Shown in pieces: positions 12,967-22,511 of a stretch of 64,000 bases of DNA. The position numbers and the translations under genes are program-made. The notes below the pieces were generated by a model. It was not told the origin of the DNA. It did not search any database and saw only the letters and a list, made by a program, of their open reading frames with translations. This DNA is from Aaosphaeria pasadenensis (lineage: Eukaryota > Ascomycota > Dothideomycetes > Pleosporales): assembly GCA_022813625.1 (NCBI GenBank), contig JAKLMB010000021.1, positions 496,001-560,000 of the forward strand. The letters run 5' to 3'. Positions within the stretch are counted from its first letter, which is position 1. Each line of letters begins with the position of its first letter.

Positions 12967-13559
12967 CTTGAAGCAATGCAGCGGTCACAAAGAAATAAAT
13001 AGTGGGAAGAAGAGGAAGTAAAGGCCGGGATCGCAGGGCAAACCCCCGAAGTAAGAAACAGAGAAAACGTGTTATGGCTATATGGGAAGGATGTTTGATA
13101 TTAAAGTGAGAAGTGTTGTTGGTTGAGATTGCTCTGCATAGCTCGTGCCTGTGGTTGCGTTGTTTCCGCCAAGTAAACACAACAATTCGTTTCCACAGCG
13201 ACCCCGACCACCCGTCCCGGAAACCCCACGCACCCCAGATCCATCAACGACAACCAAAACATCCTCGATTGGGGCCACGACATGACTCGATGATTATTCT
13301 ACGGCAAGTTCGGATGAAGGTGCATAAAGACTACAAGTTCCCCTCTTTCACCGATCGCGTGGCTTGCATTGCTATTGTGGTTCGGGATAGTTGCCATTCT
13401 CTAAAAACTACTTGCTATCTTGATCTTAAAATCTGAGGATGAGCAACAGAATAAAACCAAAGAACAACAACTGGAAAAGAGAGTTTATTTTCTTCCTATA
13501 ACTTCAACATAATAGTGTCAAGCATTCATTATGTAGCCTTGCAGCTACCATGAACGCTA
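12967..13559. other. Promoter of the GBD/FH3 gene
   Basis: No coding signal is seen. The region carries the 5' side of the minus-strand GBD/FH3 gene and ends at the TA target of a small transposon-like element. Confidence 0.5.
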
Positions 13560-13737
13560 CAGAGGGTTGGCACGTCGGGCTGGCCACCTGCTAGCTTCAT
13601 GTATCTTCTATACCTGAAGTAAGAGCGTACTGTAGCGAGTAAACAGTCCTACAAACAGTCTTAACCCTCGCGAAATTGATGCAGTGTTGTGGGCATAAAG
13701 TATCAGTAGGGAGCCAGCCCGATGAGCCAACCCTCTG
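13560..13737. mobile_element. MITE copy 1, Tc1/mariner-like (178 bp)
   Basis: The element is bounded by terminal inverted repeats of about 36 bp beginning CAGAGGGTTGGC and ending GCCAACCCTCTG, imperfect beyond the first 12 bases. The left flank is TA (13558-13559); the right flank is TG (13738-13739), a possibly mutated TA. It has no coding capacity. A second, diverged copy in the same orientation lies at 45957-46139. Size, inverted repeats and TA target indicate a non-autonomous Tc1/mariner-type MITE. It lies about 150 bases downstream of the secreted-protein gene stop. Confidence 0.8.
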
Positions 13738-13890
13738 TGCATGAGAATGAAAAGCGTCAGTGATACCTCAATATGATTGATTATGAACAAAACCTGGATC
13801 GAACCTCCACCACATCTGATACCACTTAATTACCTTGTAGACTTGTATATCTCCTCTCCAAATCGCAATAACCCCCACTTACTACCATCT

Positions 13891-15575
13891 CTATCGATGA
13901 CCCATACCACCGTCAAGCCTCAAAAGCTCCCCAATAGTCAACCGTCCAAAAGTCGGCACCTTCTTCGTACGATGGCTCAACCCAGCCGCAAGCACACTGG
14001 AACACCCATTCGTATTCAGACACAGTCCCCCGCCGCCTACACAGCAGGTGCCCGGCACGCAGACCGTTCCTAGCCCGCAGTCAGCGGTGGAATTGCACCT
14101 CTGGTAGTCGTCGCAGAAGCCCCCGCCGTTGAAGCAGAGGCCGCTGCCGCCGGACTCGACACCGCAGATGCACTCCGAATTGCTGCCGCAGGTTCGCAGG
14201 CTGCCGCAGCGGGAGTCGCAGGGCGGGCGCGTGCAGACGCCGTTGGTGCAGGTGTTGCCGGAGGGGCATTGCACGCCGCAGCCGCCGCAGTTCTGGGGAT
14301 CGGTGCTCACGTCCGGGCATGTGCCATTGCAGAAGACGACGTTGGGGCCGGTGATGGGGCAGCTTGTTGGGGTGGGAGATGTGTCCGTTGGGAGTTGGGT
14401 TGTTGCTGTTGCTGTTGCAATTGCAGGAGTTGTTGTGTTGGAAGCGGAGCGAGTAATGTTCGATGTTGGAACAGTCGTGGGAGGAACGAATGTTGTTGCG
14501 TTGGAGAGACTGACCGTCAAGTTGAAGGTGATCACAGTTGTTGGTACTATAATTGTCGTAGTATTCAGAATAGTAGTAGTGATATTGGGAAGTCCAGTAG
14601 TACTGGTACTGGTACCCGTGATAGTAGTGTTGAAACTAGCCGTTGTCGTGTTCGCACCATCCGTGGCACTAGTGCTTGTACTCCTAGAGAACGTTGTATT
14701 CTGAAATGGTGGTGTAGGGGATAATCGAGTAGTAGTAACAGCGGTAGCAGAAGTAACATCTGTGGCCGTGGGCGAACGGCTTTCAGACGGAGAGGTGATC
14801 GGAACCGTACCTGTGCCTGAGCCTGTACCAGTTCCAGTGCCCGTATTATCGGGATCGGAAGTCATGATAAGTGAGGTAGTAGACGTAGTGCCATTAAAGG
14901 TCATCGTAATGTTGTACGTAGTACTAGTCTGGGCTGCCGTCGTACACGGGGCAATAACTATATTCGTGATAGTCTTCGTCAAAGTGTACTTTTTCGTCTA
15001 TAAATCTCATGTTAGTGATACCGTTGGGGACAAGCACAAGGAGATACTGACTGATCTTGTCACGGTAGTGGCTGTTGCAGTGACTCCTAGACAGGAACAT
15101 GCGCTGGCGTAGCGATCCCCTGGACATACTGTGGTAGCATAGTACGGGACGGTTCCGTAAGTGGTGGATCGATCACGGGTGTAATATTGATCAAGAGGTG
15201 CTCGGTGCATCACAGGGGCAGGCCTGTCCGTCGGCGACGAACGTACGATTGATACGCTATCGTTTGGCAAGGTGGAGCATAGAGGCTTGGAGGCGAGTTT
15301 GATCGTACATGTTGTCGTTATCGTTGTCGGTCTATCTTGTCAGTGAAATGAATTATACAGTTTCAATCCTGAATAGCATACTTTGGATCCTTCGTGTATA
15401 TCGTGGTCATGTATTTAGAGCAGTCTGTAGTTGCTCTGACAGGATAACCATAGCCATATCCACTACCTTTGAGTGCAAGAAGACAGTCGTCTTGATAGCA
15501 ATATTCACGTTCTTCTAGGACATGTGCAAAAGAAAGGAAAGGAAAAGCGAGTGTAGATAAGTAGCGAAGCTTCAT
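13891..15575 (-). CDS. Secreted Thr/Ser-rich, Cys-rich fungal protein
   Basis: Three exons (15575-15382, 15331-15052, 14997-13891) give about 526 residues. The N terminus is a signal peptide (MKLRYLSTLAFPFLSFAHVL). Next comes CYQDDCLLALKG with an ATTDC motif, then a region with YASACSCLGVTATA; both patterns are typical of extracellular proteins in Pezizomycotina. Residues ~165-380 are a Thr/Ser/Asn mucin-like stretch likely to be heavily glycosylated. The C-terminal ~150 residues hold many cysteines in EGF/chitin-binding-like spacing (CGGCGVQCPSGNTCTNGVC, CGSNSECICG, CVPGTCCVGGGGLC). No GPI signal or membrane segment follows. The second donor (GTCAGT) is weaker than the others, so that boundary is the least certain. 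A cell-wall-associated or secreted role is inferred; no enzyme domain is visible. Confidence 0.7.
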
Positions 15576-15996
15576 TGTGAGGGAATTGCGGAAATGGTAA
15601 AGCGAGCGAAGTATGGCCTACGGTCAGAGATACGGGCATCCCATCTTGATATAACAGTTCCTATTGCCGCCGCCGGGAAGATTGGCATGGGTATAGACTG
15701 TTCAGATCTATTGACGAGTGTTGCATAGACAAAATTCTGTCCAAGTTTGATAGATTGTAAGACGGTAGAGGCGGTCTTACATGGCAACATGCCGCAATAA
15801 GAGAGGTCATTGTACGGCATCCGCATTAGGATAACTATTACTTGTATAAGCGAAAGTTTCTAGCTTGTGTAGTGACGGATGATCGAGTTGAGCTCATCGA
15901 TAACAGAAACAGTATATCATTGCCAATTGAAATCTAGCTTCAAGTACACTACTCGTTACTAAATGAACTATTTGGGAGAGGTCCAACGCCCACGGT
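15576..15996. other. Upstream region of the secreted-protein gene
   Basis: This is the likely promoter of the minus-strand secreted-protein gene. I see no gene or repeat in it. Confidence 0.4.
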
Positions 15997-16311
15997 CTAC
16001 AAGAGCGATTGATTGACGTCTTTAGGAATAGTAGAGTTCGTAGAGTGGAAATTTGGGCCAATTGATTGGCAAGTCGCACCTTGTGTTGCACGCATTGTAC
16101 ACGGGGGAGTGGTGGTCTTACAAACGTGCCGTTGGCAGACTAATGCAGGTACAAAGTTCAGAACGGTGTAGCTAGAAATAGGACCAAAGCAGGTTTTTTT
16201 ATCGTGAATACTCGTATTGTATTGTGGAAATGCTGCGCAGCTACTTCCTTCATTTGACGGATGTGCTGGAGCTTTCTGGACCCCTGTGCCCATTGTCAGA
16301 CTTAATACCAA
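15997..16311 (-). CDS. Possible Cys-rich exon or small secreted-protein fragment
   Basis: A 104-residue frame with seven cysteines (for example CAAFPQYNTS, KTCFG and CQRHVCKTTTPPC) lies upstream of the secreted Cys-rich gene on the same strand. The first in-frame ATG is at about residue 7, and I could not find a signal peptide exon with confidence. It may be an exon of a small extracellular protein, a relic of the neighbour's family, or chance. No function is proposed. Confidence 0.22.
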   Translation of the reverse strand: MVLSLTMGTGVQKAPAHPSNEGSSCAAFPQYNTSIHDKKTCFGPISSYTVLNFVPALVCQRHVCKTTTPPCTMRATQGATCQSIGPNFHSTNSTIPKDVNQSLL

Positions 16312-17004
16312 GGTGGCATAAATAAACTCATGTTAAAATGTCTTGCAGGGCTAATTTAAAGTCTCTATGGTAAGTCTAGCTAAATTTTCAATCCACAAGC
16401 AGTTCCGTTTGTCATAAGTCACAAGGAGTACATACGGTCTACGGTCGTGAAAGTCAACCACACCGAACCCCTGATATGGCTTAGACCGCGCTTCGATCAT
16501 TTAGCTTCACTGTGATATTCATACCCACAGTTGCGGAAGATGTTCAGAAGACACGCACTGCTCACGTAGAGCAACAGTGGCTTAAGAGGCGTACCGGTCC
16601 GCATCACCATGGCTGTCATTCCACAAGTCAACGTGCAACATCAAGCGAACCTGCCCCCGAAGTACATTATTGATATCACCCATGGTGGAACAATTTCAGA
16701 GTTTCATGCTGAGACCAGAAAATTGAGATGTTCTTAACTGTGATTGACTAGGGTAATTATTTCCAGCAAACGTGGTGGTTAGTCCTGTGCACTTCTTGCA
16801 GCGACTACTAAAGAGTACACAGTACATGTACTATTCCTGGTTGGGATATGAGCTCGTGAAGGTGGTGGCTGGTTGTATCTCACAGAGCGAACAGGAGAAT
16901 GCAATGTATGATATGGTATCGTTACAAAGGTTAATGTTACAATTTTGGCGCCTCGCAGCTTTTGGAAGTACTTTTTGAATTCCTGGCTTCAGTCGTTGCC
17001 AGAT
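16312..17004. other. Intergenic region with a 42-codon frame
   Basis: Mostly featureless. At 16609-16737 (+) an ATG in a strong context (CACCATGG) opens a 42-codon frame containing PPKYIIDITHGGTISEFH, which reads like protein but has no recognised family and no clear splice partner. It is recorded as a candidate only. Confidence 0.3.
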
Positions 17005-18493
17005 TCATGCCGGGGGAAGAAAATTCGCGAACAACGCACCCTGTACAATTCCGTACAAGATCATGAATCGCACTGCCCCCTGAGATTTCATGCTCGTCTG
17101 CTCTTTCGCCGAAGAGGATGCTGTCTGAGCTATCCACGTAGCTATAACTAAGTACCAGATCGGATAGCCGGAAGAAATCCGATTGACGATCTGGACATGG
17201 AAATTGGTAGTCGCAAGGAGTGCAAGTGACAGTTGGGGTAATGCCAGTTGCGGAAAGTGACATATGGTTGTTGATGAATCCTTTGGTGGCGAGTCCTGCT
17301 TTGTTTGAGATGTGCCATTGGACTTCTGCTGATCATGACCATGACCAGATGCCAGTACAGTTACACTGGTCTTGATCATAAGCCAGAGCATTGGCGCAGC
17401 CATCAGGAATAGTGGCAAGTTTGGAAGAGTCCAGTATTTCAAGAAGCCGACATGCCTATTCGAAGCTGTTAACGAAGATATCGAGTGAGTGAAGCCGTCA
17501 CCTACCAATACCGTTCCTGAACCCACGAATAGATGCTGGGCAGAGCCTTCTTGCACCATGGCCTGACACTTCCATTGCCAGTCTTGTCTACGCAGTATTC
17601 GGAATATGCCAGATACTGGGGAAGTATGAGTCCAAATGGGAGGACTGCGCCAGCGATGCATGTCACAAACAGCCGGTGGGCGTCCTGTTTGTTCAACCTG
17701 AAGGCAAGGATGTCTGGAAGTGCAAGTACGACATCATACAAAAATATCAAACCGCTCAATAAGCCGTTGCTCCTGATCAGAGTTGCTACCGCGAAGATCA
17801 AACCTGAGCCCACCAAGGTTACATCCCGGCGTGCAGTAGCCATTCCATTGGTTAGGGCAACGTTTCTTGCAAGAACGTAGAGAAGCATTCCTGTGAAGTT
17901 TAAGAGAGAGAAGAGTGCCTCGGCGTAAGGAGCAATCAGAAACATGCTGGCGGGGGAGATGATATGAAGGCAGCTTGCAATGAATGGAACTTTGCGGTTC
18001 TGGTATGGCGCCAGGATGAGAGAAAGTAGACGATATAAAACAAGCACAGAGAGCAAGTGGCAGATATTTGACACGGCAAATCCGGCCAACACGTACTTCT
18101 GTACAAGAGCATCTGGATAGCCTGGAATGACTTTGATATATTCAGCACATGGGAAAACTATGAAAGTCAACAAGGAAAGGGCTCACGGTTTCCTATCACT
18201 CTTAGCAATTGGGAGTAAGCCCAACTGAAAGCCCATTCTTGCTCGTACTCGTAGCCTCTCTGGGCGGCCTTGACAAAGTAGATAGCATCCCAACGAAAGA
18301 GATTGAGGGAAAGTCGATCAATGAAAGATATCACAGACGAGTTGGTAGGCTGTTGAGCATCTTGATTAAGGAGTATGTACCCCGAGGTGTCATATCCGGG
18401 CGTTGGACAGACAATTGCAAGGAAAGTCAAGAATGATTTCCACGCCAGGAAAACAGGCACTAGATCCTTCGCATGGTCGGTTCGAAACATCAT
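17005..18493 (-). CDS. gpi18: GPI mannosyltransferase 2 (PIG-V/Gpi18)
   Basis: Three exons (18493-18187, 18130-17506, 17455-17005) with matching phases give about 460 residues. The enzyme adds the second mannose to the GPI anchor precursor on the luminal side of the ER. Visible family marks are FRWDAIYFVKAAQRGYEYE in the first luminal loop (the Trp-Asp pair is conserved), SPASMFLIAPYAEALFSLLNF, ATLIRSNGLLSG and YWHVGFLKYWTLPNLPLF across the second junction. Several hydrophobic segments fit the multi-pass topology. The first intron is taken as 56 bases (acceptor after ATCAAAG) because the alternative AG would leave only 29. The gene is divergent from the eL8 gene and shares its promoter region. 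Confidence 0.9.
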
Positions 18494-18952
18494 GTTAGTC
18501 GATTGAATTCATCGCTGTTGATGTGTGTCTTGATTGGAGGGGGCGGTCAGTCTTCCTACAGTTATGCGCTAAAGGCGAAAACCGTCTAGACCCAACCAAG
18601 ATCTGGTTAGCCCTCATCACCTTTTCGTTCCCGCTCGGATTAACTATTCTGCCGGCCCCGAGACGAAAATTAACCGAACGCCAGCCCACTTGAACTTTCG
18701 ATTTTCCTTTGCGCATCTTCAACCTCATCCACGCCGACAATTTTAACTAACCACAGGTCAAGGTAAGCATATCGCAATACCCTCCTCCCCCAAATACAAA
18801 CTACAATTGTGATACAAGAAATTGTTCGCAATGTTTGTTCTGGAAACTATGTTTTCTTGCAAAGGCTAGAGTTGTGGATGGCGCAAGCCTCCCTCTCTTA
18901 CGAGACAGAATATCGCTAACGGTTCTGTTCTCTATGATCAGCCTCGGACAAA
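18494..18952 (+). promoter_or_regulatory. Divergent gpi18/eL8 promoter and eL8 5' UTR intron
   Basis: This 459-base gap separates two divergent genes. On the eL8 side a probable 5' untranslated intron runs 18763-18941 (GTAAGC donor, GATCAG acceptor, CTAAC branch near 18916), leaving an 11-base leader piece before the ATG. Leader introns are common in fungal ribosomal protein genes. Confidence 0.6.
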
Positions 18953-19860
18953 ATGCCTCCCAAAGGAAAGAAGGTAGCGGCTTTCCCGCAATCAAAGGCG
19001 GGAGCTTCCTCCAAGAAGCCTAAGGTAAGTCTTCGCAATCCCATATTCTCAATCTCAATTTTCGTTTCGTCGCGTGGGTGCTAATTTTATGATCCAGAAC
19101 CCTCTCATCGAGAAGCGTCCTAAGAACTTCAACATCGGAAATGACCTCCAGCCCGCCCGCAACCTTGCTCGCATGTAAGTCAGAAAAGTCTGATGGTATT
19201 GGAAAAATTTTCTAACATCACAATAGGGTCCGATGGCCCGCCTACGTCCGTCTCCAGCGCCAGAAGAAGATCCTCAACCTCCGTTTGAAGGTCCCCCCGG
19301 CGATTGCCCAGTTCACCCACACCCTCGACCGCAACACCGCCACCCAGGCATTCAAGCTCCTCAACAAGTACCGCCCTGAGACCAAGCAGGAGAAGAAGGA
19401 GCGTCTCACCAAGGAGGCTACCGCTGTCTCTGAGGGCAAGAAGAAGGAGGATGTCAGCAAGAAGCCCTACGCCGCCAAGTTCGGTCTCAACCACGTTGTC
19501 GGCCTCGTCGAGAACAAGAAGGCTTCCCTCGTCTTGATTGCCAATGACGTTGACCCCATTGAGTTGGTTGTCTTCCTCCCCGCCCTCTGCCGCAAGATGG
19601 GTGTCCCATACGCCATAGTCAAGGGCAAGGCCAGGCTCGGAACGGTCGTCCACCAGAAGACCGCTGCCGTCCTCGCCCTCACCGAGGTCCGCTCCGAGGA
19701 CAAGAGCGAGCTCTCCAAGCTCACCTCTGCCATCAAGGACGGTTACCTCGAGAAGCACAAGGATGCCACCCGCCACTGGGGCGGTGGTATCATGGGTGCC
19801 AAGGCCAACGCCCGCACTGAGAAGAAGAGGAAGGCCATCGAGAACGCCATCAAGATCTAA
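18953..19860 (+). CDS. rpl8: 60S ribosomal protein eL8 (L7a, Rpl8)
   Basis: Three exons (18953-19024, 19098-19174, 19227-19860; phases 0 and 2) encode about 260 residues. The L7Ae/L30e fold region is clear: LVLIANDVDPIELVVFLPAL, then KMGVPYAIVKGKARLGTVVH and TAAVLALTEV. The N terminus is basic (MPPKGKKVAAFPQ) and the first two exons are short, as is usual for fungal ribosomal protein genes. Codon use is strongly biased to C-ending codons, fitting high expression. The protein sits in the large subunit near the ITS2/27S processing sites. Identity and start are secure. Confidence 0.96.
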
Positions 19861-20370
19861 ATGAATTGATGTAAGCGTTTGGCGGTGGGTATTCATGTTT
19901 TTTATGGCGTCTCCATTACTTGCATGTAGGGCTCAGAATATGGCCTTGGTGTTTTAGGACAGTCAAAAGCACTAGCGTTTTATGGCTGAAAATGAATCTT
20001 CATGAACTTCATGGATTACTCACTCAATTATGCGGCGACAAACTTTGACCACTAGCGGATAATCTAAATCGTGACCGCCCAACTTTGTACCTGACAGGAC
20101 TCCTTTAACCTATTGCCTACCTAGGTACTTAGACCAGATGAACCCCCCCAACTGCCCCACCTTACCCAAACGACGACCCTTATCGATCGTCCCTTCCCCG
20201 TCCCCTTCCCCCACTACCTTCAGCTTTGTGTGTCCACACACCTCTTAGATACAAACAACATCCAACCGCGGCACCACTGTCTTTACTATCCAAGTATGAA
20301 TACCATTCCCTCTGCTGTTCTGTTATTGAGACTTATACAAATTGCTAGGCAGTAATCCAAACCGGGCGCT
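19861..20370. other. eL8 3' region and promoter of the next gene
   Basis: The first part is the eL8 3' region. From about 20130 to 20290 the sequence is C/T-rich and promoter-like. A probable 5' UTR intron of the ornithine cyclodeaminase family gene runs about 20294-20352 (GTATGA to GGCAG). CCTAGGTA occurs at 20120-20127. Confidence 0.5.
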
Positions 20371-21801
20371 ATGCCGCTCACTGTACTCTCCGATGCGGAT
20401 GTCCGAACGCTGCTATACAGCCTCAAGAAGGACGACATTCTCGACATCCAGCAGAGTCTCGCCGATGCCCTTCACTACTACTCGACCGCGACCGAGAATG
20501 ACCAAAACGGCTGCTGCTCAACCTACCAGCCCCTTCGTACTAAGCTCAAACGTCCAGATGGCCAAACCACACTGGTTATGCCAGCTTCCTCGAACGAAGG
20601 CTTCGGAGTGAAGCTTGTCACTCTCGCCGGTCCAGATGCGCCCTCTACATTCTCCAAACCGTCGAGAACCGACAGCAGCAGCACCGGTTCAGCTCTTCCC
20701 TCCCTGGACTCTCTCTCCCTCTCTTCGGAAAACACCATCTCAACAGCATCCTCCACCAACCCCGTCGCGCGAACCGAATCTCTCGAAAGCTCGCAGAGCA
20801 CAACACCACGAGGGTCCCTCACCCTCCTCGACAAGAATGGCAGCACACGAGCTCTCATCAACGCCGAAGAAATCACCGCCTTCCGCACCGCCCTCGCCTC
20901 AACCATGCTCTTCAACAAACGCCACAACGTGCACGACCTCCTCGTTTTTGGCGCGGGCCGACAAGCATACTGGCACATCCGGCTCGCACTCCTCCTCCGC
21001 GGTCCCGAAATCCACCACCTCAACATCGTAAACCGATCCTACATGACCGCCCACAACCTGATCGAATCGCTCTACGCCCCCCACGATTCCCCCGCCTCAT
21101 TCCCGCAAATCAACATCTTCGCCAACGAAACGCACCTCGCGCGCCCCAAGATCTCCATCCTGACCCCACAAGCCCAAGAATATGACCGCCTTCTCAAGAA
21201 CACCGTCCGCCAGTCCGCCGCCATATTCTGCACCACCCCCTCCGTCGAGCCTTTGTTCCCAGCAGCCTACCTCACCAACACCGAGGGCCGCAAGAAAGGC
21301 CGGTACATAGCCGCCATCGGATCCTACAAACCGCACATGCTGGAACTGCACCCGGACATCCTGAAGCAGAACGTGCAACCGGAACATGGTCATCATTTCC
21401 ATAAGCACGCGAAAACGGGAGGGGCGATTATCGTGGATTCCGTGGAGGCATGCTTGAAGGAGGCGGGCGAGATTATAAAGGCGGGTATCACGGGAGATCA
21501 GGTCGTGGAGATTGGAGAGCTGATCATGCTGAGGAGAGACGCGGAGCAGAGGCGTAGGGAAGGAGGCGAGGGTGTAGATTCGGATTCTACTGGGAGTGGC
21601 GTCGAGTTGGGCGAGGTGAAGAAGGGGAAGGGTGCGATGGGTCAGGAAGAGAAACAGAATCATTCCATAGCCGATTGGCTGCACAAGGGCAACGTTATCT
21701 ACAAGAGCGTGGGGCTGGGACTAATGGACGTGGTTGTCGGGTCGCAGCTCGTCAGGTTGGCCGACGAGAGGGGCATCGGGACGAGGATTGATAATTTCTA
21801 G
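20371..21801 (+). CDS. Ornithine cyclodeaminase/mu-crystallin family protein
   Basis: A single exon encodes 476 residues. The N terminus (LTVLSDADVRTLL) and a GFGVKLVTL segment match the OCD/mu-crystallin family, and the NAD(P)-binding Rossmann start is DLLVFGAGRQAYWHIRLALLLRG. The end of the fold contains KSVGLGLMDVVVGSQLVRLA. Family members include ornithine cyclodeaminase, ketimine reductase and alanine or lysine dehydrogenase-like enzymes; the substrate cannot be read here. Two low-complexity inserts are present, a Ser-rich one near residues 90-145 and an acidic Gly/Lys-rich one near 385-425, making the protein longer than the ~330-residue bacterial enzymes. No neighbour suggests an operon-like pathway. 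Confidence 0.85.
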   Translation: MPLTVLSDADVRTLLYSLKKDDILDIQQSLADALHYYSTATENDQNGCCSTYQPLRTKLKRPDGQTTLVMPASSNEGFGVKLVTLAGPDAPSTFSKPSRTDSSSTGSALPSLDSLSLSSENTISTASSTNPVARTESLESSQSTTPRGSLTLLDKNGSTRALINAEEITAFRTALASTMLFNKRHNVHDLLVFGAGRQAYWHIRLALLLRGPEIHHLNIVNRSYMTAHNLIESLYAPHDSPASFPQINIFANETHLARPKISILTPQAQEYDRLLKNTVRQSAAIFCTTPSVEPLFPAAYLTNTEGRKKGRYIAAIGSYKPHMLELHPDILKQNVQPEHGHHFHKHAKTGGAIIVDSVEACLKEAGEIIKAGITGDQVVEIGELIMLRRDAEQRRREGGEGVDSDSTGSGVELGEVKKGKGAMGQEEKQNHSIADWLHKGNVIYKSVGLGLMDVVVGSQLVRLADERGIGTRIDNF

Positions 21802-22511
21802 TACCACGAAGGTAGCATCAGCAGCAAACGTTCGCGGAAAGGAGAAAAGTCATTAGAGGAGGAAGAGAAAGAGAAAGAGAGAGGAAATGGATAGAAAATC
21901 AAGGATCATCATATCCGCTCCTACAAGACTCAACATTATACCCACCTAAAAACATCACACACGCCAAAACATTCTATAAAATCCATAGAGACAGAAAAAA
22001 CAAGGAAAAACCCCAAAAAATATGAATACAATCCTTCAAGACCATTGCCATGAATCCAAACCTCTTCTCTTTTCCCTCTTCATAAGTCAATGCAGCCAAA
22101 GACTTCAATCTCAATGTCCTAGACAGAGACGGCGGTCGAAACAGGTTTGGAATTAACAAGTGGCATAACCTGAATTGCTGGTTTAGTATCCTATCACGTC
22201 TAACAATTGATGATGATGCATACACATCCATCCATTCATTCACTCAAAAAAGGGCTTCGTTTTGTAATTTTATTTCTTCATCGTTTATTTATATCTATAA
22301 TACAATTCTTGCTGTCTGACTTTCTCAACTCTCTCAACTCTCTCAACTCTCTCAACTCTCTCAACTCTCTAGTCTCAACTCAAGAAATGCAAAAGCTTTC
22401 TTCTTTTGTGTGTCGTTCGCATCTAAAAAAAAAGACGAACAAACGGACGAACTCTATTCCTCCAATGCTGACCCCATTTCGCGATAGGTGGATTTTGTCG
22501 TTTTTTTAAGC
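21802..22511. other. Convergent 3' regions
   Basis: This is the shared 3' region between the OCD family gene and the minus-strand blm10 gene. It is AT-rich, with GAGAAA repeats near 21860-21885 and a 9-bp tandem repeat listed separately. No gene is supported. Confidence 0.5.
22323..22370. repeat. 9-bp tandem repeat (CTCTCAACT)n
   Basis: About five consecutive copies of CTCTCAACT, nearly perfect, lie in the convergent gap downstream of blm10. It is a minisatellite of purely low-complexity type. Confidence 0.95.

Noticed and set aside
13785..13850. GGTTCGATCC B-box match on the minus strand
   Set aside because: No A-box at the right distance and no cloverleaf; it is likely chance.
19180..19896. 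238-codon minus frame over eL8
   Set aside because: It is antisense to a highly expressed ribosomal protein gene with biased codons, which makes long open antisense frames by itself.
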